Assembly (NCBI GenBank): GCA_910577995.1
Contig: CAJTND010000004.1
Coordinates: forward strand, 22,619 to 86,618
Source of the DNA: an uncultured Christensenella sp.
Lineage (GTDB): Bacteria > Bacillota > Clostridia > Christensenellales > Pumilibacteraceae
Direction: 5' to 3'
DNA: 64,000 nt
Below, piece after piece: positions 8,585-14,959 of the stretch. The translations under genes were made by a program, and so were the position numbers. The notes under the pieces were generated by a model. The model saw nothing but the letters and a program-made list of their open reading frames with translations. It did not search any database and had not been told where the DNA came from. Positions within the stretch are counted from its first letter, which is position 1; each line of letters opens with the position of its first letter.

Positions 8585-8767
8585 TAAAGCCCCTATCGTC
8601 AACGCTAACGCGTTGACACTTCCCCCAAACGGGGGAAGCGACAAGGTGACGGAAGCAACGCCTTCGCCGTTCATGCCATAGCGAAGTGACGGCATGACGC
8701 GTGTACCCTCTTTGCCGCCCCCTTTTGGGGGAGGTGTCCGAGCATCGCGAGGACGGAGGGGGGCTTT
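8585..8767. repeat. Hairpin-rich intergenic element, family A, copy 4
   Basis: Bounded by TAAAGCCCC and GGGGGGCTTT, about 180 bp, same orientation as copy 3. Its hairpins again hold structure with changed bases: GTCAACGC-TAAC-GCGTTGAC on one side, and GTCC-GAGC-AT-CGCGA-GGAC in place of GTCGGC...GCCGAC on the other. It separates the peptidase from the thioredoxin operon. Confidence 0.8.
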
Positions 8768-8819
8768 GCGCAAAATAAAAAATCACAATAAAGTAAATAC
8801 TACCGATAGGAGATAAATC

Positions 8820-9122
8820 ATGGTAAAACACGATCCCACACGCGAGGAGTACAGGACTATAACGGGCACGGGCAAGACCGTGGTCGATTTTTGGGCGAGC
8901 TGGTGCGGTCCGTGCCGTTCGCAAATGCCCATACTCGAACAGCTCGAAGCGACGGGCGCGGTCGATCTTATAAAGATAGACGTAGATACCGATTTCGAGT
9001 TTTCCAAGGAATTCGGCGTATCGAGCATACCGACGCTCATCCTTTACGACAACGGAAATATAATCAAGAAGTTCGTCGGGCTGACGCCGCTCGACGAGCT
9101 TAAAGCGGCGTTCGGACTGTAA
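8820..9122 (+). CDS. trxA: Thioredoxin
   Basis: 100 residues with the full thioredoxin fold signature: VVDFWASWCGPCRSQMP with active-site Cys29 and Cys32, KIDVDTD, and the cis-proline loop SSIPT. It reduces disulfides in cytoplasmic proteins. The ATG at 8820 follows a GGAGATAAATC ribosome site. It is the first gene of a tight operon with the SRAP protein, 2 bp downstream, and trpB2. Confidence 0.95.
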   Translation: MVKHDPTREEYRTITGTGKTVVDFWASWCGPCRSQMPILEQLEATGAVDLIKIDVDTDFEFSKEFGVSSIPTLILYDNGNIIKKFVGLTPLDELKAAFGL

Positions 9123-9124
9123 CG

Positions 9125-9673
9125 GTGTGCGGCAGGTTCACCGCCGCCGGCGCGAACGGCCGCCGCGACGTCCGGCCTAACGACGGCTATCCCGTTGCTA
9201 CCGCGACGGGCGGAACGCTCATGCGCTGGGGCTTCCGTTTCGACGGACGGCTGACTGTAAACGCGCGCGCCGAGACCGCGCCGGTGCGGTTTCGCACGGC
9301 GTTTTCGAGCGGTAGGTGCGCCGTCGAGGTGTCGGGCTTTTACGAATGGTCGCCGCAGAAACAGGCGTTCTACTACACCGCGGCGGACGGCGATATCATA
9401 CTGTGCGCGCTGTCGCGCAGGGAACAGCCGCCGATACGGCGCGGCGCGTTCGGACAGATCGGGTTTTTGTCCGACGCAGAGCCCGAGCCCGAGCCGGAAG
9501 ATAGGTTCGTAGTGATAACGACCGCCGCCAACGACAGCGTTTCGCCCGTGCACGACCGCATGCCGCTCATCGTCGACCGCCGACGGCTCGACGAATGGCT
9601 GTATGACGACGGTTACGCGAAAAACCTTTTGACCGCGCGCATGCCTATGCTCGAAAGCGTGGCGGTGCGGTGA
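9125..9673 (+). CDS. SRAP domain protein (YedK/HMCES family) shielding abasic sites
   Basis: 182 residues, compact for the SOS-response-associated peptidase family (E. coli YedK is about 220). Family members cross-link covalently to abasic sites in single-stranded DNA through the N-terminal Cys2. The GTG start at 9125 is followed directly by TGC, so Cys2 is exposed once fMet is removed; this fixes the start. Other catalytic pieces are NARAE (residues 46-50), SGFYEW and SPVHDRMP with the catalytic His. The gene begins 2 bp after the thioredoxin stop and its TGA shares GTGA with a possible upstream start of trpB2, so the three genes are probably co-transcribed. Confidence 0.93.
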   Translation: MCGRFTAAGANGRRDVRPNDGYPVATATGGTLMRWGFRFDGRLTVNARAETAPVRFRTAFSSGRCAVEVSGFYEWSPQKQAFYYTAADGDIILCALSRREQPPIRRGAFGQIGFLSDAEPEPEPEDRFVVITTAANDSVSPVHDRMPLIVDRRRLDEWLYDDGYAKNLLTARMPMLESVAVR

Positions 9674-9699
9674 AAACGCGCCCGACAAAAGAGGTAATG

Positions 9700-11052
9700 A
9701 TGACCGTACCTTACAAAACGTACCTGACGGAAAAAGAACTTCCGAAGCAGTGGCTCAACATCAAGGCTTTTATGTCCGACGTTCCGCCGCTCGTCGACCC
9801 GGCGACAAAAAAGCCGTGCACGCTCGCCGAGCTGTCCGAGGTGTTCTGCACCGCGCTCGCGGAGCAGGAACTCAACGTTACGGACAAATACATACCGATA
9901 CCGCCCGAGGTATCGGATTTTTACAAGCTGTACAGACCGAGCCCGCTCGTCCGCGCGTACGGCGTGGAGAAAGCGCTCGGCACGCCGGCGAAGATATACT
10001 ATAAGTTCGAGGGCAATAATACCTCGGGCTCGCACAAGCTCAACTCGGCGGCGGCGCAGATATACTATGCGAAAGCGCAGGGTCTTGACGCGGTAACGAC
10101 GGAAACGGGCGCGGGGCAGTGGGGCACGGCGCTCGCGATGGCAGGCGCGTACTTCGGGATAAAAGTCAAAGTGTTCATGGTCAAGGCGTCCTACGACCAA
10201 AAACCGTTCCGACGCAACGTCATGGCGGTGTACGGCGCGGACGTTTCGCCGTCGCCGTCGGAGCTGACCGCCGCGGGGCGGAAGATACTCCAAGCCCACC
10301 CGAACACGCTCGGCTCGCTCGGCTGCGCCATATCCGAGGCGGTGGAAACGGCTCGCGCGGACGCGAGCGGAAAAACGCGGTACGTGCTCGGCTCGGTGCT
10401 CGATCAGGTCGTACTGCACCAAACGATAATCGGACAGGAGGTCAAAGCCGCGCTCGACAAGCTCGGCGAAACCGCCGACATAGTCATCGGCTGCGCGGGC
10501 GGCGGCTCTAACCTCGGCGGACTTGCCGCGCCGTTCTTTGCGGAAAAGCTGACGGGCGGCAAGGGCGCGCGCATTATCGCCGTCGAACCGTCGTCGTGCC
10601 CGTCGCTGACGCGCGGACAGTACCGCTACGACTTTTGCGACACGGCAAAGACGACGCCGCTCGCCAAAATGTACACGCTCGGCTGCGACTTCATCCCGAG
10701 CGCGAGCCACGCGGGCGGACTGAGATACCACGGCATGAGCCCCGTGCTCTCCAAGCTGTACGCCGACGGGCTGATGGAAGCGCGCTCGTACAGGCAGACG
10801 GAAGTATTCGCGGCGGCTGTCAAGTTCGCGCGGATAGAGGGAACGCTGCCCGCGCCCGAATCGGCGCACGCGATAAAAGCGGCGTTCGACGCGGCGGAGG
10901 AGTGTAAACGAAGCGGCGAAGCCAAGACGATAGTTTTCGGGCTGACGGGCACGGGCTACTTTGACATGAAGGCATACGACTCGTTCCTAAGCGGCGGCAT
11001 GACCGACGGCGAGCCGACGGACGCGGAGCTCGGCGCGCACCGACAAAAATAA
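9700..11052 (+). CDS. trpB: TrpB2-type tryptophan synthase beta chain (stand-alone)
   Basis: 450 residues, as expected for the TrpB2 branch, which is longer than TrpB1 and often lacks TrpA. It is a PLP enzyme joining indole and serine, or working on related substrates. The PLP lysine lies in GSHKLNSA (near residue 113), TGAGQWG is the catalytic loop with its typical change, and CAGGGSNLGG (near 266) binds PLP phosphate. I chose ATG 9700 because AAAAGAGG lies 5 bases upstream. ATG 9697 and GTG 9670, which overlaps the previous stop, are alternatives. No trpA or other trp gene is in the window, so the enzyme may act as an indole-salvage synthase (inference). Confidence 0.93.
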   Translation: MTVPYKTYLTEKELPKQWLNIKAFMSDVPPLVDPATKKPCTLAELSEVFCTALAEQELNVTDKYIPIPPEVSDFYKLYRPSPLVRAYGVEKALGTPAKIYYKFEGNNTSGSHKLNSAAAQIYYAKAQGLDAVTTETGAGQWGTALAMAGAYFGIKVKVFMVKASYDQKPFRRNVMAVYGADVSPSPSELTAAGRKILQAHPNTLGSLGCAISEAVETARADASGKTRYVLGSVLDQVVLHQTIIGQEVKAALDKLGETADIVIGCAGGGSNLGGLAAPFFAEKLTGGKGARIIAVEPSSCPSLTRGQYRYDFCDTAKTTPLAKMYTLGCDFIPSASHAGGLRYHGMSPVLSKLYADGLMEARSYRQTEVFAAAVKFARIEGTLPAPESAHAIKAAFDAAEECKRSGEAKTIVFGLTGTGYFDMKAYDSFLSGGMTDGEPTDAELGAHRQK

Positions 11053-11073
11053 TCGTGCGCGACCGCAATTCGA

Positions 11074-11102
11074 TTGACAATAGCGCGAATTGGGTATATA
11101 AT
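11074..11102 (+). promoter_or_regulatory. Consensus sigma-A promoter for the zinc-ribbon gene
   Basis: TTGACA (11074-11079), 17 bp, TATAAT (11097-11102), about 70 bp upstream of the ATG at 11174. Confidence 0.88.
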
Positions 11103-11173
11103 GTAAATACAAGTTTTACAGTCGGCTCGTACGATGATAAAAGTTGAATTTATAAAGGAGATATCATCGGCAC

Positions 11174-11344
11174 ATGACTGACAAAGTTTTGACTTGCAGA
11201 GACTGCGGTAAGGAATTCACCTTCACCGCCGGCGAACAAGAGTTCTATGCGGAAAAGGGCTTCGAGCACGAGCCTACGCGCTGCCCCGAATGCAGAAAAG
11301 CGCACAAAGCCCAGCGCAGAAACCGCGACAACCGCAACGGTTGA
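11174..11344 (+). CDS. Zinc-ribbon miniprotein (PF13451 type)
   Basis: A 56-residue protein with two CxxC pairs, CRDCG and CPECR, separated by the conserved TFTAGEQEFYAEKGF stretch. This matches the small 'probable zinc-ribbon' family, usually single-domain proteins of unknown function in Bacillota. The C-terminal tail is Arg/Lys-rich (RKAHKAQRRNR), which suits nucleic acid binding (inference). It has its own consensus promoter, an AAAGGAGAT site about 13 bases before the ATG (long spacing) and its own terminator, so it is a monocistronic, probably highly expressed gene. Confidence 0.9.
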   Translation: MTDKVLTCRDCGKEFTFTAGEQEFYAEKGFEHEPTRCPECRKAHKAQRRNRDNRNG

Positions 11345-11358
11345 GCAAAACAAAAACA

Positions 11359-11382
11359 AAACGCCCGACAGGGCGTTTTTTG
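11359..11382 (+). terminator. Terminator of the zinc-ribbon gene
   Basis: Stem ACGCCC (11361-11366) with GGGCGT (11371-11376), loop GACA, preceded by A-rich sequence and followed by six T. Confidence 0.88.
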
Positions 11383-11771
11383 TTGCGCCGTAACGCCTAA
11401 GCCGCATGCCCGTCGACGCTTGTCCGCCGCCGTATGACCCGTCGCTCGCTTTTATCTTTATTATAGGGCGGCGGAAAAACGTTCCGCTCGTGATATCGTC
11501 GCTTCTCCCCGAACGGGAGGGGCGTTTTTTTGTGTGCCGAAAAACCGAAACGGGCTATATATAACGCAATAAAAACTCGTTATCATTGCATTACGTATAC
11601 GCTCGTTGCGACCGCCTTTCATGTCCGTAAGCCGTAGCGCCGGCGACGCGAAAACACTTATTACGAATATGGAATATCCGCATTTTACCGACAAATAAAT
11701 ACAAAAAAATTTCGGCAATAGTTATTGTATGTCCGTTAGACACATGCGGAGGCATCGAGCGGATATACACT
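11383..11771. other. Intergenic stretch before the phage-derived island
   Basis: 389 bp without a convincing gene. A GC-rich part to about 11530 contains CTCCCCGAACGGGAGGGG followed by seven T, a possible weak terminator. The rest to 11771 is AT-richer and leads to the first island gene. I see no attachment-site-like repeat matching the right-hand side near 24.1 kb. Confidence 0.5.
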
Positions 11772-12410
11772 ATGAGCATATTCAAAAGAAAATACGGCAT
11801 TATCAAGACCGCGCTGGCGGCTTTCGGCAAAGCGCTCGGCAACAGGTCGGCGCAGAACACGAAGGAGTTTTGGTCGGCGCGCTCGGACGCGCTGCGTAAC
11901 GACAGGTCGTGGGCGCGCGTCATCGCGGAGTACCTCGCGGACAGGTGCAGTGCCGAGGACAGGGAATTTATCGCGTGGGTGTTTTTCCGCACGCGCGGCG
12001 CGGCGGCATGCTGCGGCAGGTTCTACATCGGCGAGCGCACGTACTACACGCGCCGCGAAACGGTGCTTAGCGACATACTGTACATGGCGACGGGCTACGG
12101 TCTTGTCGACCTCGGCGCAAACACGTCGGCGACCGAGGCGGCGGCGCGCATCGCGGCAGTGCCCGACGCGAAGTGGTCGGAAGTCGAGCGCGCCATCAAG
12201 AGCAAGACCAAACGCAATACGCCGTCGGACAGGGCGGCGGTCAAGGGCATGCTGTTCGTCATGCTCGGCGGCTGTACCTGGCGCGAGATGCCCGAGGAGC
12301 ACGGCGATTGGAACGCGGTATACAAGCGGTACGCGCGCTGGCGCAAGAACGGGCTGTGGTCGGAAATACTGCGGATATTGGAGTTAGAGCCTGCTCCGCT
12401 CGGGATATAG
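11772..12410 (+). CDS. Phage-type regulator fused to an IS5-family transposase DNA-binding domain
   Basis: 212 residues in two parts. Residues about 25-115 (RNDRSWARVIAEYLADRC, DREFIAWVFFRTRG, RRETVLSDILYMA) look like the small sigma-like/ArpU-type activators that precede late genes in Bacillota phages. Residues about 135-205 match DUF4096 (PF13340), the helix-turn-helix at the N-terminus of IS5-type transposases: DRAAVKGMLFVMLGGCTW, REMPEEHGDWNAVYKRYARW and KNGLWSEILRIL. The DDE catalytic domain of a transposase is absent and the ORF is intact. I infer a transcription factor that took its DNA-binding module from a transposase. The ATG at 11772 has only a weak GGAGG about 20 bases upstream. 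Confidence 0.72.
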   Translation: MSIFKRKYGIIKTALAAFGKALGNRSAQNTKEFWSARSDALRNDRSWARVIAEYLADRCSAEDREFIAWVFFRTRGAAACCGRFYIGERTYYTRRETVLSDILYMATGYGLVDLGANTSATEAAARIAAVPDAKWSEVERAIKSKTKRNTPSDRAAVKGMLFVMLGGCTWREMPEEHGDWNAVYKRYARWRKNGLWSEILRILELEPAPLGI

Positions 12411-12424
12411 CGTCGGCAATGTCA

Positions 12425-12465
12425 ACAAACTGCGGCAGTTTGTGTACGATCAAACGCTATATAAT
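12425..12465 (+). promoter_or_regulatory. Palindromic operator and -10 box before the second island regulator
   Basis: A perfect 19-bp palindrome, ACAAACTGC-G-GCAGTTTGT (12425-12443), covers the -35 position of a TATAAT at 12460-12465. There is no good -35 hexamer, which suits activator- or repressor-controlled initiation. Confidence 0.65.
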
Positions 12466-12490
12466 GGTTGCGAGAGGTCGGAACTGCCGC

Positions 12491-12808
12491 ATGGACGATA
12501 AAACCTACAAAAGATACGAGCGCGAGTTAAACGCGGCTGTCAACAGGAAGCCGCGCGGATCGACCGAGCATGACAGATTCGTTTTGAGCGTCGCGGAAAA
12601 AGCGAAATGGTTTTTCCGCGTGTACGACGCGATAGAGAACAAGAACACATACCCGATGTTTTGCGCGATATTCCTATCGACTAAGAACGTCAAAAAATCC
12701 ATACTCGAATATGCCGACGACTTCGGACTGAGCGAGCGCAGTCTTATCCGCCACAAGCGCAAGGTGTTGCGGATATACGTTCACATATACGAGAGCTGTC
12801 GAAAGTGA
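12491..12808 (+). CDS. Small phage sigma-like/ArpU-type transcriptional regulator
   Basis: 105 residues, basic and helical. The N-terminal half contains RYERELNAAVNRKPRG and EKAKWFFRVYDAIE. The C-terminal half has a helix-turn-helix-like pattern, ILEYADDFGLSERSLIRHKRKVLRIYVHIYE, similar to the region 4 end of phage late regulators. It sits between two regulatory palindromes and immediately upstream of the structural genes, the usual position of a late-gene activator. The start is ATG 12491; a longer frame upstream runs inside the preceding gene. Its ribosome site (GAGAGG) is weak. The specific family assignment is inferred. Confidence 0.65.
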   Translation: MDDKTYKRYERELNAAVNRKPRGSTEHDRFVLSVAEKAKWFFRVYDAIENKNTYPMFCAIFLSTKNVKKSILEYADDFGLSERSLIRHKRKVLRIYVHIYESCRK

Positions 12809-12849
12809 CGGAAAGTTGTCACTTTTTGCAATATTATACGTGATATAAT
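12802..12849 (+). promoter_or_regulatory. Putative late promoter with inverted-repeat operator
   Basis: TATAAT at 12844-12849 lacks a usable -35. In its place is an inverted repeat AAAGTGAC (12802-12809) / GTCACTTT (12818-12825), overlapping the stop of the regulator. It is placed to drive the tail genes from 12951. The repeat followed by TTTT could also form a weak terminator. Confidence 0.55.
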
Positions 12850-12950
12850 GCAAACGGGCACAAGGAAAAAAGCCCCATGACGGGCGCGCCTCGGACAACG
12901 GCGCAGGACACGTGCGAGCGATCACGAAAAACCGCGGGAGAAACGGAGAA

Positions 12951-13400
12951 ATGACGACGGTAAGAGAGTTATTGGGTGAGGAGCTGTATGCGGAAGTCGC
13001 GGACAGGCTCGGCGGCAGGTCGATAATAGTCGATGACGGGAAGCTTATCCCGAAGCACAGGTTCGACTGTATCAACATCAGCCTCAAAGAGCATAAGCAG
13101 CTCGTATCGGAACTGCGCGAAAAAGCCGACGCATACGACAAAGCGGAGCGCGAGCTGCAAAAGGTCAAGACCGAGCTCGACGTGTACAATATCGTTATGC
13201 GCTCGCGCCCGAAAAACTGTATTGCCGTGCGCGCAAATATAAAAGTCGGAACGCTCACGGGCAAAAAACTCGAACGCGCAGTCAACAAACAGTTGGACGC
13301 GCTGAGAGCGAGCGACCCGTATCTGTTCATCGACGATACGGAAACGGTCTATCGGCTCGTGCCCGTTAAGAGCGGCGGCACGACGGAGAACATACAATGA
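12951..13400 (+). CDS. GP20-like phage scaffold/minor structural protein
   Basis: 149 residues. The start region VRELLGEELYAEVADRLGG, then DDGKLIPKHRFDCINISLKEH, matches the phage minor structural protein GP20 family (PF06810), usually a capsid scaffold. A coiled coil covers about residues 48-80, and the end DPYLFIDD fits the family's C-terminal signature. The middle is altered (NCIAVRANIKVGTLTGKK), so function may have shifted. No capsid or portal gene is present next to it, which is where a scaffold gene would normally be. The ATG 12951 has GGGAG 10 bases upstream. It overlaps the next gene by 4 bases (ATGA). Confidence 0.68.
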   Translation: MTTVRELLGEELYAEVADRLGGRSIIVDDGKLIPKHRFDCINISLKEHKQLVSELREKADAYDKAERELQKVKTELDVYNIVMRSRPKNCIAVRANIKVGTLTGKKLERAVNKQLDALRASDPYLFIDDTETVYRLVPVKSGGTTENIQ

Positions 13401-13747
13401 ACATCCTCGAAAAACTCAAAAACTACCTCGCCCGCGACGGCGTCGACGTAGTGTGCGGCAAACCGCAAACGGTCGGCGGCACGACGCTTGCGCTGTCGAT
13501 GGGCGACGGCGACGACGCGGAAAACATGCTCGGCGACGTCGGCTGCATATCGTACCAAACGCTGGACGTCGCCGTGTACGCGGACGACTACCTGCAAGGC
13601 TACGACCTGCTGCTGTCGGTCAAGCAAGCGATAACCGCGGCGGAAAAGACGACGGTCAAAATATCTTTCAAGCGTTACTGCGCGTCGGGCTACGACGAAA
13701 AGCTCGGAAAGCACGTTCTGACGTCGCAATACAAGATCTACGAATAA
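13397..13747 (+). CDS. Tail terminator / minor capsid-like protein
   Basis: 116 residues, starting at ATG 13397 that overlaps the upstream stop (ATGA). The pattern MNILEKLKNYLARDG, a central CISYQTLDVAVYADDYLQGYDL and the final FKRYCASGYDEKLGKHVLTSQYKIYE resemble the phage tail-completion proteins that cap the tail tube in siphophages (the minor capsid/DUF3168-like group). Position directly before the tail tube gene supports this. In a headless particle it would close the proximal end of the tube (inference). Confidence 0.65.
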   Translation: MNILEKLKNYLARDGVDVVCGKPQTVGGTTLALSMGDGDDAENMLGDVGCISYQTLDVAVYADDYLQGYDLLLSVKQAITAAEKTTVKISFKRYCASGYDEKLGKHVLTSQYKIYE

Positions 13748-13761
13748 GGAGAAAACAAATC

Positions 13762-14229
13762 ATGCCGTATAAGGGAATAACAGGCAAACTCACCATTCTG
13801 GACGGCGCTGCCGCCCGCACCGCCGACGGGTATCAGGGCACGCCCGTCGCATACATCAGTAATTGGAGCGTCGAGGAAACGCGCGACGTCGTGGAGATAA
13901 CTCAGCTCGGCGAAAAGTCCAAAGAGATCCTCCCGTCGCTGCTCTATTGGAGCGCGAGCGCGGAGGGCGCGGCGGACTTCTCCGACGGCGCGCAGCAGGC
14001 GCTCCGCAAAGCCATGACGGAAGGCACGCCCGTAAACGTGCGGTTCTACCTCGACAGCGAAACGTACCTCGACGGAACGGCGTATGTGACGGCGTTCAGC
14101 GTCAACATTTCGGCGGAGGACAAGGGCGGCGTATCGATCAGCCTTACCGGCTCGGGCGAGCTCAAACTCACGCCGACCGTCGGCGGCGGCGCAAGCGACA
14201 CGGGCGCAACGGAACAGCACGGCATATAG
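13762..14229 (+). CDS. Major tail (tube) protein
   Basis: 155 residues with the fold pattern of siphophage tail-tube proteins: KLTILDG, VAYISNWSVEETRDVVEITQLG, SWSAS-type strand LYWSASAEGAADF, and a C-terminal strand set VSISLTGSGELKLTP. Its tail, GGGASDTGATEQHGI, is flexible. Tube subunits polymerise on the tape measure to form the hollow tail. The ATG at 13762 follows AAGGAGAAAAC. A paralogue with an extra C-terminal domain is encoded at 20385 among the fibre genes. Confidence 0.8.
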   Translation: MPYKGITGKLTILDGAAARTADGYQGTPVAYISNWSVEETRDVVEITQLGEKSKEILPSLLYWSASAEGAADFSDGAQQALRKAMTEGTPVNVRFYLDSETYLDGTAYVTAFSVNISAEDKGGVSISLTGSGELKLTPTVGGGASDTGATEQHGI

Positions 14230-14300
14230 TAAGCCGATCGGACTGACGCGGGGCGGCGGCGATCCGCCCCTCCGTCAAGCCCGAAACGCGAGGAGAAAAA

Positions 14301-14663
14301 ATGATAATCAAGTTAGACAGGGATTACGAGATCAAATGCACGCTCGGCACGATAAAGGACATCGAAACGAGCTTCGGCAAGCCGTTTTTCGCGCTTGTGA
14401 CGGAGCTTGACAAACTGACGACGACCGAGCTTATAAAACTCATGTATATCGGCGCGCGCCGCGCGGACGCGACGCTTACGGAACAGGATTTTCTCGCGGC
14501 GTGCGAGGACAACCTCGGCTTGGGCGAGCTGTCGGACTGCCTCGAACAGTACGTGTTCCAACTTCAATACCCGGGGCTGAAACCCGAGGAGGCGCAGAAA
14601 AAGATCGAAAAAAAGCTCGAACGGACCCGAGCGCTGAAAAAAGCACAGGGTTCGATTGGGTAG
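14301..14663 (+). CDS. Tail assembly chaperone, short (G-like) form
   Basis: 120 residues. It begins MIIKLDRDYEIKCTLGTIKDIE and is mostly helical; position between tail tube and tape measure is that of lambda gpG-type chaperones, which coat the tape measure during assembly. The ATG follows GAGGAGAAAAA. Near the 3' end is a classical slippery heptamer A AAA AAG (14609-14615) in frame, from which a -1 shift enters the long open frame that ends at 14959. Both forms, short and extended, are expected. Confidence 0.82.
   Translation: MIIKLDRDYEIKCTLGTIKDIETSFGKPFFALVTELDKLTTTELIKLMYIGARRADATLTEQDFLAACEDNLGLGELSDCLEQYVFQLQYPGLKPEEAQKKIEKKLERTRALKKAQGSIG
14609..14615 (+). other. -1 programmed frameshift slippery site A AAA AAG
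   Basis: In the zero frame the codons are GAA AAA AAG (14607-14615), giving the heptamer A_AAA_AAG, the most efficient bacterial -1 slippery sequence. Slipping here fuses 105 chaperone codons to 114 codons of the -1 frame, ending at 14959, just past the start of the tape measure gene. A second A run (CTG AAA AAA G, near 14640) does not fit the heptamer rule. Confidence 0.85.
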
Positions 14664-14959
14664 AGGTCGTAAGGAACGGCGCGCTGTGCGGCTTAAAGCC
14701 GCAGGAGGTCTGGGCGTTGGAGCTGTGGGAATACAACGCGTACCTGACGGCATGCGCGGATAAGCGCAGGTACGACACGGCGTACAGCATACTCACGGGC
14801 TACTATGCCGCGTACTATACCAACGGCGGCAAAAAAGCGAAAGAGCCGAACGCGCTCATACAAAAGCTGTACGAAAAACAGCAGACCGTCGACGAGGGAC
14901 TGCGCGCCATAGAACGACTGAAAGCGCTGGAAAAACAAAAGGAGTCAAACCATGGCTGA
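14615..14959 (+). CDS. Tail assembly chaperone, T-like extension reached by -1 frameshift
   Basis: This frame gives 114 residues after the slip (ARTDPSAEKSTGFDWVEVV, then CGLKPQEVWALELWEYNAYL and TAYSILTGYYAAYY), ending KALEKQKESNHG. WALELWEYNAYL is a typical T-domain feature of phage gpGT chaperones (W-x-L-x-x-x-E). No start codon with a ribosome site exists for it; the nearest upstream in-frame start lies within the G-like gene. The joined protein runs from 14301 to 14959 (219 residues). Its TGA overlaps the tape measure ATG at 14952. Confidence 0.8.
   Translation, partial: ARTDPSAEKSTGFDWVEVVRNGALCGLKPQEVWALELWEYNAYLTACADKRRYDTAYSILTGYYAAYYTNGGKKAKEPNALIQKLYEKQQTVDEGLRAIERLKALEKQKESNHG

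Noticed and set aside
11772..12410. Active IS5-type insertion sequence
   Set aside because: Only the DNA-binding domain is present, there is no DDE domain and no terminal inverted repeats flank the gene.
14501..14959. Independent gene starting at 14501
   Set aside because: Its first 38 codons lie inside the chaperone gene in another frame with no ribosome site. A -1 frameshift explains the rest.
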